From contig CAYXHZ010000076.1 of the NCBI GenBank assembly GCA_964465065.1, positions 1-14,347 of the forward strand: a stretch of DNA of 14,347 nucleotides, given 5' to 3'. The number at the start of each line of letters is the position of its first letter. Position 1 is the first letter of the stretch. The position numbers and the translations under genes are program-made. Positions 6,609 to 11,711 of the stretch are shown piece by piece. Origin of the DNA: CAYMND01 sp964465065. Its GTDB lineage: Bacteria; Acidobacteriota; Aminicenantia; UBA2199. Below the pieces are notes generated by a model, which had not been told where the DNA came from, ran no database searches, and saw nothing but the letters and a program-made list of their open reading frames with translations.

Positions 6609-9242
6609 ATGAGAAAGCAAATTTCCGTGATGATTTTATCTGTCTGTCTGATCCCGTTTCTGTTTTCGACCGGCCGGGCTGAAACGTCCGCTTCCGATGG
6701 CGACTCCGCCTTCCGCAAAGCAGTCAGCCAGCAGCTGCTCGTTCAGCAGCAACTGGCCCGACAGCGCGCCGATGCCCTCTTTGCCGTGCTCAAGCAGGAG
6801 CTGAACCCTTCCGAACGGGAAGCGCTGGAATTCCTGCTGGCCTATGCACCGCTGTCCGATCTGGCTGACTGCACGGGCGATTTCTTTCTGGAAGCGGTAC
6901 GCTTCGCCTTGAAAGCGCAAACGGAAATGCCTTGGGGAAGCCGTATACCCCAAGCGATTTTCCGCCATTTCGTGCTGCCGCCCCGGGTCAACAACGAAAA
7001 TCTGGACCGCTTCCGTCCGCAAATGTATCCGGAAATAAAAAACCGCATCCAGGGACTGACCATGAGCCAGGCCGCACTGGAAATCAACCACTGGTGCCAC
7101 GAGAAGGTCGTCTACCAGAGCACCGATGAACGCACCTCCGCCCCACTCAGCACCATCCGAACCGCCTTCGGCCGATGCGGCGAGGAATCGACCTTCACCG
7201 TTGCGGCACTGAGATGCGCCGCCATACCGGCCCGGCAATGCTACACACCGCGCTGGGCGCATACCGACGACAACCACGCCTGGGTTGAAGTCTGGATCGA
7301 CGGGGAATGGTGTTACATGGGAGCCTGCGAACCGGAGGCCGAGCTGAACAAGGGCTGGTTCGACGGTCCGGTGCGACGGGCCATGCTGGTTCACAGCAAA
7401 GCCTACGGTCTGTACAGCGGCGACGAACCGGTTCTCGACCGACAGCCCCAGGCCAGCACGCTCAACCTGCTGCCGCATTACGCCCGGAATGCCGAATTGA
7501 CCGTGACGGTCCTTGACGAACAAAACAAGCCGGTGGCCGGCGCCGAGGTCCGCTTCCAACTGTACAATTACGCGGAATTTTTCACTCTGCATCGACAAGC
7601 CAGCGACGGCAACGGCCAGGCCGCTTTCCGTACGGGTCTGGGCGATCTGCTGGTCTGGGCATCCAAAGGCGAGCGCTACGGACTGGCCAGGCTCAATCCA
7701 GGCCAGTCCGCTGGCGCCCGGATCGTCCTGGACCACCGCTTCGGCGACAGTTTCAGCCTGGATCTCGACTTCACTCCTCCGGTCAAACAGGATACGCCCG
7801 GGACCGATCCGGCGCAGGCGGCCGAAAACGCCCGCCGCCTCAAACAGGAAGATGAAATCCGCAACCGCTACATCGCAACTTTCATCGACGAGTCCAAAAC
7901 CCGGACCCTGGCCCAGAATCTGGGACTGGACAGTTCCCGGCTATGGGATTTCCTGAAACGCAGCCGCGGCAACTGGACGGAAATCAAATCCTTTCTGGAA
8001 AACACCCCGCCCGAGTCCCGCACCCTGGCCATGGAACTCCTGGGCTCAGTCAGCGACAAGGACCTGCGCGACACGCCGCTCAACGTCCTGGCGGCCCATT
8101 TGAGCCAGACCGTGCTGCAGACTCCGTCATTGAGCCGGGAATTGTTTGTGCCCTACCTCCTCAATCCCCGCATCGCCAACGAAAACCTCAAGCCATACCG
8201 CCAGGCGATCCGCGCCGCCCTGCCTGAAAGCCTGGTCGCCCAGGCCGGACAAAAACCGGAGCTGATCGCCGACTGGATACAAAACAATATCCGTTTGATC
8301 GATGACGGACTCAACCATTATTCCGTCCCGCTCACCCCGGCCGGCGTCCTGTCTCTGGGTTGCGCCGACAGCCGGTCCCGGGACATCTTCACCGTGGCCG
8401 TGTGCCGCAGCATCGGCCTGCCCGCCCGGCTGGAACCGGGCAGCCTGGTTCCGCAGTATTATAAACAGGGGCGCTGGCTGACTCTGCGCCCCGGCCAAAA
8501 GATCGACAACCCGGCGCGCCTTTTCCTCACGGCCGCTTCCGGCGACATGGCTCTCAAGTATTACGCTCAATTCACCCTGGGTCGTTTGCAGGACGGTCAT
8601 TATGCCAGCCTGGAATTTCCTTACGACAGCGCCATAACCGCCTTACCGTCACCGCTCGAACTCCCCCCCGGACACTACTGCCTGATCAGCGGTGTCCGCC
8701 AAAAAAACGACGACATCCTTACCCGTCTGCATTTCTTCTCCCTCCTGCCCGGACAGGCCCTCACCCTGCCCGTCAGCCTGCGCGAAAAAACGGAAAGTTT
8801 CTCCAGCGATATTGTTCTGCCTGCGGAACTGGAGATCGAACTGATCGCCGAAGCCGAACGCGGCCGCCTGCAGAAGTGGATACCGTCTTCCGGCGCAATC
8901 GTAGCCTTCATCAAGGCAGGTCACGAACCGTCACGGCATCTCCTGGACGATCTGGCCCGCATCCGGCCCCAGATCGAGGCCTGGGGTGGAAGCATCCTGC
9001 TGATCCTCAAAGAGAAACGGGATCTGAAATATTTGGCCGATCAAAATCTGAGTCTGCTACCTAAAGGCACCTATTTCGTCCACATCCCGGTCGATCAATC
9101 CCTGTGCCTGCCCAATTTCGAGTATCCCTGCTGTCTCCTGCTCGCCGGCGACCTGTCGGTTGTCTACGCATCGGACGGGTACCGAACCGGTAACGATGCC
9201 CAGCTGCTGCGGATCATCGCCGCCATGCCCGGTAAAGGATAG
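6609..9242 (+). CDS. Large secreted transglutaminase-like protein with duplicated core and thioredoxin-like C-terminus
   Basis: An 877-residue exported protein. Residues 1-24 are a signal peptide (cleavage near GRA-ET). Residues about 118-250 are a transglutaminase/cysteine-protease-like core: Cys190 in FGRCGEES, His223 in DNHAWVEVWIDGEW, then GACEPE (238-243). Residues about 295-375 are a beta-sandwich (carboxypeptidase-regulatory or Ig-like) domain. Residues about 512-625 repeat the first core: NPRIANENLKPY mirrors PPRVNNENLDRF, and FTVAVCRSIGLPAR mirrors FTVAALRCAAIPAR, but Ser588 stands where Cys190 was. Residues about 755-870 resemble a thioredoxin-like fold, with AGHEPSRH in place of a CxxC motif and an ending LSVVYASDGYR. 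Similar transglutaminase-domain proteins of unknown role are known in Bacteroidota. The start has a strong signal peptide but only a weak ribosome site. TATGAT at 6569-6574 is a possible -10 with no good -35. Exact reaction unknown. Confidence 0.85.
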   Translation: MRKQISVMILSVCLIPFLFSTGRAETSASDGDSAFRKAVSQQLLVQQQLARQRADALFAVLKQELNPSEREALEFLLAYAPLSDLADCTGDFFLEAVRFALKAQTEMPWGSRIPQAIFRHFVLPPRVNNENLDRFRPQMYPEIKNRIQGLTMSQAALEINHWCHEKVVYQSTDERTSAPLSTIRTAFGRCGEESTFTVAALRCAAIPARQCYTPRWAHTDDNHAWVEVWIDGEWCYMGACEPEAELNKGWFDGPVRRAMLVHSKAYGLYSGDEPVLDRQPQASTLNLLPHYARNAELTVTVLDEQNKPVAGAEVRFQLYNYAEFFTLHRQASDGNGQAAFRTGLGDLLVWASKGERYGLARLNPGQSAGARIVLDHRFGDSFSLDLDFTPPVKQDTPGTDPAQAAENARRLKQEDEIRNRYIATFIDESKTRTLAQNLGLDSSRLWDFLKRSRGNWTEIKSFLENTPPESRTLAMELLGSVSDKDLRDTPLNVLAAHLSQTVLQTPSLSRELFVPYLLNPRIANENLKPYRQAIRAALPESLVAQAGQKPELIADWIQNNIRLIDDGLNHYSVPLTPAGVLSLGCADSRSRDIFTVAVCRSIGLPARLEPGSLVPQYYKQGRWLTLRPGQKIDNPARLFLTAASGDMALKYYAQFTLGRLQDGHYASLEFPYDSAITALPSPLELPPGHYCLISGVRQKNDDILTRLHFFSLLPGQALTLPVSLREKTESFSSDIVLPAELEIELIAEAERGRLQKWIPSSGAIVAFIKAGHEPSRHLLDDLARIRPQIEAWGGSILLILKEKRDLKYLADQNLSLLPKGTYFVHIPVDQSLCLPNFEYPCCLLLAGDLSVVYASDGYRTGNDAQLLRIIAAMPGKG

Positions 9243-9303
9243 GTCGCGGCGAACCGTCAGAAATGACAGCAACTGAAAAAATTTCACAAAATAAATTTAT
9301 GTG

Positions 9304-9331
9304 TTGCAAATGGAATTTTTTCTGTTATAAT
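9304..9331 (+). promoter_or_regulatory. Strong extended -10 promoter of the RRM gene pair
   Basis: TTGCAA at 9304-9309, a 16-nt spacer and a perfect TATAAT at 9326-9331 preceded by TGT (extended -10 TGTTATAAT). Predicted start near 9338. A second, weaker pair, TTGCAA at 9343-9348 and TATCTT at 9365-9370 (also 16 nt apart), could be a tandem promoter. The surrounding DNA is markedly AT-rich compared with the genes. Confidence 0.72.
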
Positions 9332-9337
9332 CAGGCT

Positions 9338-9516
9338 GTAGTTTGCAATGAGTTTTGATAAGCGTATCTTTTTCTGTTCCGCTGACGTTTCGATAATGCA
9401 GCCCCAAGATCTGTGAATCCAATCCTTCCATCCATCAAACCCGACAAGTCGCTTGAAAGCCAAAACATCAATATCGTCTCATCTATTGCATCGTATATAG
9501 CCCAGGAGGAATTTTA
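9338..9516 (+). promoter_or_regulatory. Long 5' leader of the first RRM gene (possible cold-responsive leader)
   Basis: About 180 nt lie between the predicted start and the ATG, much longer than the other leaders here (0-40 nt). The leader is pyrimidine- and AT-rich, holds no convincing ORF, and ends with a strong AGGAGGA (9504-9510). A pyrimidine stretch at 9421-9429 could pair partly with that ribosome site. Long leaders are typical of bacterial cold-shock and RNA-binding protein mRNAs, so post-transcriptional control is plausible; this is inference from length and context only. Confidence 0.4.
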
Positions 9517-9804
9517 ATGGCTAAGAAACTGTACGTGGGCAACCTGCCCTACAACACCAGTGACGAGGATTTGCGCGAACTCTTCGCCAGTTACGGCGAA
9601 GTGATCAGCTCCACCGTTATCATCGATCGCATGACCAACCGTTCCAAAGGATTCGGATTTGTCGAAATGACCAATGACGGCGAGGCCCAGAAGGCCATCG
9701 ACGAGCTGAACAATACCAACTTCAACGGACGCAACATCCGCGTCAACGAAGCTCTGGAACGCAAACCCCGCCGCGACAACCGCGACAGTTACGACCGTTA
9801 TTGA
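9517..9804 (+). CDS. Single-RRM RNA-binding protein (copy 1)
   Basis: A 95-residue protein made of one RNA recognition motif (residues about 4-78) and a short basic Arg/Asp/Tyr tail (ERKPRR to YDRY). RNP2 is LYVGNL (5-10) and RNP1 is KGFGFVEM (44-51), with the aromatic side chains needed for base stacking in place. Small RRM proteins of this kind in cyanobacteria and other bacteria bind single-stranded RNA and are often induced by cold; here that role is inferred. The start has an excellent AGGAGGA six bases upstream. It is followed by a near-identical paralogue 78 bp downstream, and the pair appears to share a promoter and a terminator. No RNA target can be read from the sequence. Confidence 0.95.
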   Translation: MAKKLYVGNLPYNTSDEDLRELFASYGEVISSTVIIDRMTNRSKGFGFVEMTNDGEAQKAIDELNNTNFNGRNIRVNEALERKPRRDNRDSYDRY

Positions 9805-9882
9805 ATATAGCGTTTCGTCAGACTTTTGTATGTTCTTCAATTAACACGTTCATTATTACCATGAGCCAAAGGAGGCTTATTT

Positions 9883-10176
9883 ATGGCTAAGAAACTTTAT
9901 GTGGGCAACCTGCCCTACAGCACCAGCGATGAAGATTTGCGCGAACTCTTTACCCCTTACGGCGAAGTGACCAGCGCCAATGTCATCATCGATCGCATGA
10001 CCAACCGCTCCAAGGGTTTCGGTTTCGTTGAAATGACCAGCAACGATGACGCCCAGAAGGCCATCGACGAACTCAACAATTCCAAGTTCGGCGATCGCAG
10101 CATCCGTGTCAACGAAGCTCTGGAACGGAAACCCCGCCGCGAAGGCGGCCGTGACGGCGGTTACGATCGTTATTGA
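9883..10176 (+). CDS. Single-RRM RNA-binding protein (copy 2)
   Basis: A 97-residue paralogue of the preceding protein with the same RNP2 (LYVGNL) and RNP1 (KGFGFVEM) motifs and a slightly longer tail with a Gly-rich insert before YDRY. AAAGGAGG lies upstream at a normal distance. I see no good promoter in the 78-bp gap after the first RRM gene, so it is probably co-transcribed with it. It is followed by two hairpins, the second with a T-rich run. Loop substitutions relative to copy 1 (residues 24-33, 53-56 and 67-73) could change RNA preference or simply be drift. Role as an RNA chaperone or cold-response protein is inferred from the family. Confidence 0.95.
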   Translation: MAKKLYVGNLPYSTSDEDLRELFTPYGEVTSANVIIDRMTNRSKGFGFVEMTSNDDAQKAIDELNNSKFGDRSIRVNEALERKPRREGGRDGGYDRY

Positions 10177-10202
10177 TCGCTAACCGGCTCTAACGCCAAG
10201 AT

Positions 10203-10229
10203 CGGCTGACTCTTCAATCGAGTCGGCCG
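10203..10229 (+). other. Ten-base-pair hairpin after the RRM pair
   Basis: An inverted repeat pairs 10203-10212 with 10220-10229: ten pairs including one T-G wobble, around a 7-nt loop. It has no T-run behind it, so it is not a terminator alone; it may protect the 3' end of the RRM mRNA or belong to a longer structured RNA with the next hairpin, 2 nt away. Confidence 0.6.
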
Positions 10230-10231
10230 TC

Positions 10232-10297
10232 AGGCATCTCGGTGTGGCGGTGGATCAATGTGAACATTGCAGCCGTCTCACTGAGATGCCTTATTTT
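10232..10297 (+). terminator. Long compound hairpin terminator of the RRM operon
   Basis: An interrupted stem of about 60 nt: 10232-10240 pairs with 10283-10291 (nine perfect pairs), 10241-10244 with 10279-10282, 10246-10250 with 10273-10277 (wobbles included), then an apical CAATG/CATTG stem (10256-10260 with 10265-10269) closing on TGAA. It is followed by TTATTTT at 10291-10297. Position after the second RRM gene and the T-rich tail fit a rho-independent terminator, though the stem is far longer than usual. The remaining DNA to 10432 shows no gene or clear signal. Confidence 0.65.
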
Positions 10298-10432
10298 CCC
10301 CTCTCCGATCTTTCTCCAGAACCTGTCGGTTCATCACGATTCAAGTCGCAAAGCGCTATTGCTTCACCGATTTTTTCGGACAATAACTGTCCAGGTATAC
10401 TTCGGTTGCGTCTCCTCTTTTCGCAGATCCTG

Positions 10433-10460
10433 TTGCAAATTTTCGACGATTGTGTAAAAT
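10433..10460 (+). promoter_or_regulatory. Promoter of the small barrel gene
   Basis: TTGCAA at 10433-10438, a 16-nt spacer and TAAAAT at 10455-10460; the -35 core (TTGCAAAT) and spacing match the RRM promoter. Predicted start near 10467, with GGAGGA at 10474-10479 as the ribosome site. Confidence 0.6.
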
Positions 10461-10485
10461 GTATAAGCACATTGGAGGAAATCAC

Positions 10486-10971
10486 ATGAAAAAAACCTTT
10501 CTTCTTGCCACTGCACTTTTTCTGGCTGTCATCGGCACTCCTCTGCAGGCCGTGGATTCCGATCATCCGGTCAACTGCTTCCTCAACTTCGGTCTGATGA
10601 CCGACGATTCATTCTCGTTCGAACCCTTCCTCTGGTACGCCGGTCTCAACCTCGATTTCCATATCAACGACCTGCTGATGATCAGCCCGGAAGGCAACCT
10701 GATCACCCAGGACTTCAAATTCGACTCACTGTGGCTGGAACCGGCCGTTCTGCTCAACGCCAAATTCAATCACTTCTTCATCGGCGGCGGCCTGGGCAAG
10801 TGGGTGAAAATAACCGGCGACAGCGCCGAATCCAGCGATTTCTTTCTCAAGCTGAACGCCGGTTTCTCTGGCGACGGCGGCCTGCGCATCCGCGTTTTTC
10901 TCAACACCTTTTTCGACGACCTCTTCGGAGACTACATCACCGTCGGCGCCCAGTTGGGCATCGGCATATAA
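10486..10971 (+). CDS. Small putative outer-membrane beta-barrel protein
   Basis: A 161-residue exported protein. Residues 1-22 are a clear Sec signal (MKKT, hydrophobic 5-17, cleavage near LQA-VD). The mature part is built of alternating polar/hydrophobic strands with aromatic belts and turns (SFSFEPFLWYAGLNLDFHI, LWLEPAVLLNAKFNHFFIGGG, SSDFFLKLNAGF, LRIRVFLNTFF, YITVGAQLGIGI), a pattern typical of a small eight-strand-like outer-membrane barrel. I do not recognise a named family. The start is fixed by GGAGGA and the signal peptide; an in-frame ATG at 10450 lies before the predicted transcription start and is rejected. It is separated from the following HAD gene by 65 bp holding a separate promoter. 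Structural class is moderately likely; role unknown. Confidence 0.78.
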   Translation: MKKTFLLATALFLAVIGTPLQAVDSDHPVNCFLNFGLMTDDSFSFEPFLWYAGLNLDFHINDLLMISPEGNLITQDFKFDSLWLEPAVLLNAKFNHFFIGGGLGKWVKITGDSAESSDFFLKLNAGFSGDGGLRIRVFLNTFFDDLFGDYITVGAQLGIGI

Positions 10972-11002
10972 GCTCCAAAATCCAAACGCAGGTCCGGACC
11001 GG

Positions 11003-11031
11003 TTCGCCATCAGTCTGATCCGTGTTAGAAT
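11003..11031 (+). promoter_or_regulatory. Extended -10 promoter of the HAD phosphatase gene
   Basis: TGTTAGAAT at 11023-11031 is an extended -10 (TGT plus TAGAAT). TTCGCC at 11003-11008 is a weak -35 with a 17-nt spacer. A start seven bases after the -10 would be 11038, within the ATG at 11037-11039, so the mRNA would be leaderless. Confidence 0.55.
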
Positions 11032-11036
11032 ACAGG

Positions 11037-11711
11037 ATGAACCATGAACCGTTGCCCTCTGTCTGCGCAATCATATTCGATCTGGACGGCACCCTGATCG
11101 ACTCCCTTTCCGGAATCGCCGGGGCCATGAATCTGGCCCTGGCCGCTCAAGGTCTGCCCATCCATCCCCCGGACGCCTACCGCTTCATGGTCGGCGACGG
11201 CGTCTCCCACCTGGTCGAACGTGCCCTGCCGGAATCAGAACGCGTCCCGGAGCGAATCCGGGAATTCACGACCGCCTACCGAAACGCCTATGAAGAGGTC
11301 TGGCCTGGCCTGACGCTGCCCTTTCCGGGAATCCGCGAGCTGCTCGACCGTCTGATCGGGCGTAAAGTCCCCTTCTCGGTACTGTCCAACAAGACCCACG
11401 AAGTAACCTGCCGCATGACCCGCGCCCTGTTTCCAGACTATCCATTCGCGGAAGTGCTCGGCCAGAAGGACGGCGTCCCCATCAAGCCGGATCCCCAGTC
11501 TGCCCTGAACCTGAGCCGACTCATGGGCTGCGAGCCCGGAGCGACCTTCTTTGTCGGCGACAGCGCCGTCGATATGCGTACCGCCGCCAACGCCGGCATG
11601 ATCCCCGTCGGCGTCGGCTGGGGCATGCGCCCTCGCCATGAACTGATCGACAACGGAGCCCGGGCGGTCATCGACGAGGCTCGAGAGTTGCTGAATTATC
11701 TGCCGGTCTGA
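11037..11711 (+). CDS. HAD-superfamily phosphatase, phosphoglycolate phosphatase-like
   Basis: A 224-residue soluble HAD hydrolase. Motif I is FDLDGTLIDS (14-23) with nucleophile Asp15 and acid/base Asp17; motif II is VLSNK (Ser117); motif III Lys150 sits in PIKPDP; motif IV is GDSAVDM (Asp175, Asp179). A helical cap between motifs I and II (residues about 24-95) is of the Gph/beta-phosphoglucomutase type. It most likely dephosphorylates a small phosphorylated metabolite such as 2-phosphoglycolate; the exact substrate cannot be read. A GTG at 11022 is an alternative start, but it lies within the -10, so the ATG at 11037 is preferred. There is no Shine-Dalgarno. The 3' end overlaps the convergent kinase gene by 16 bp. 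Confidence 0.9.
   Translation: MNHEPLPSVCAIIFDLDGTLIDSLSGIAGAMNLALAAQGLPIHPPDAYRFMVGDGVSHLVERALPESERVPERIREFTTAYRNAYEEVWPGLTLPFPGIRELLDRLIGRKVPFSVLSNKTHEVTCRMTRALFPDYPFAEVLGQKDGVPIKPDPQSALNLSRLMGCEPGATFFVGDSAVDMRTAANAGMIPVGVGWGMRPRHELIDNGARAVIDEARELLNYLPV

Larger units (their letters stand above)
9517..10176 (+). repeat. Tandem gene duplication of an RRM gene
   Basis: The two ORFs (9517-9804 and 9883-10176) match without gaps over the first 86 residues, and I count 15 amino-acid differences. The first 12 residues are identical, as is the run around RNP1 and the block IRVNEALERKPRR. The nucleotide sequences are also close, but each copy has its own ribosome site and the 78-bp spacer resembles neither the leader nor the tail. 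Differences cluster in loops (24-33, 53-56, 67-73), the part of an RRM that often tunes RNA specificity. Confidence 0.9.

Noticed and set aside
3844..9242. Esterase, mannosidase and transglutaminase-like gene as one degradation locus
   Set aside because: The esterase is divergent with its own promoter, and no transporter, SusCD pair or regulator is present. Adjacency alone does not support a functional locus.
9256..9267. GTCA-GAAA-TGAC hairpin after the transglutaminase gene as a terminator
   Set aside because: The stem is only four pairs and no T-run follows directly; too weak to call.
10232..10291. Long hairpin as an integron attC or CRISPR-like element
   Set aside because: It lacks the attC end motifs (RYYYAAC and GTTRRRY), there is no integrase or cassette pattern, and the hairpin is single rather than repeated with spacers.
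10242..10489. Small overlapping ORFs between the RRM and barrel genes
   Set aside because: They run through the hairpin and promoter sequences, have no ribosome sites, and their products resemble nothing.
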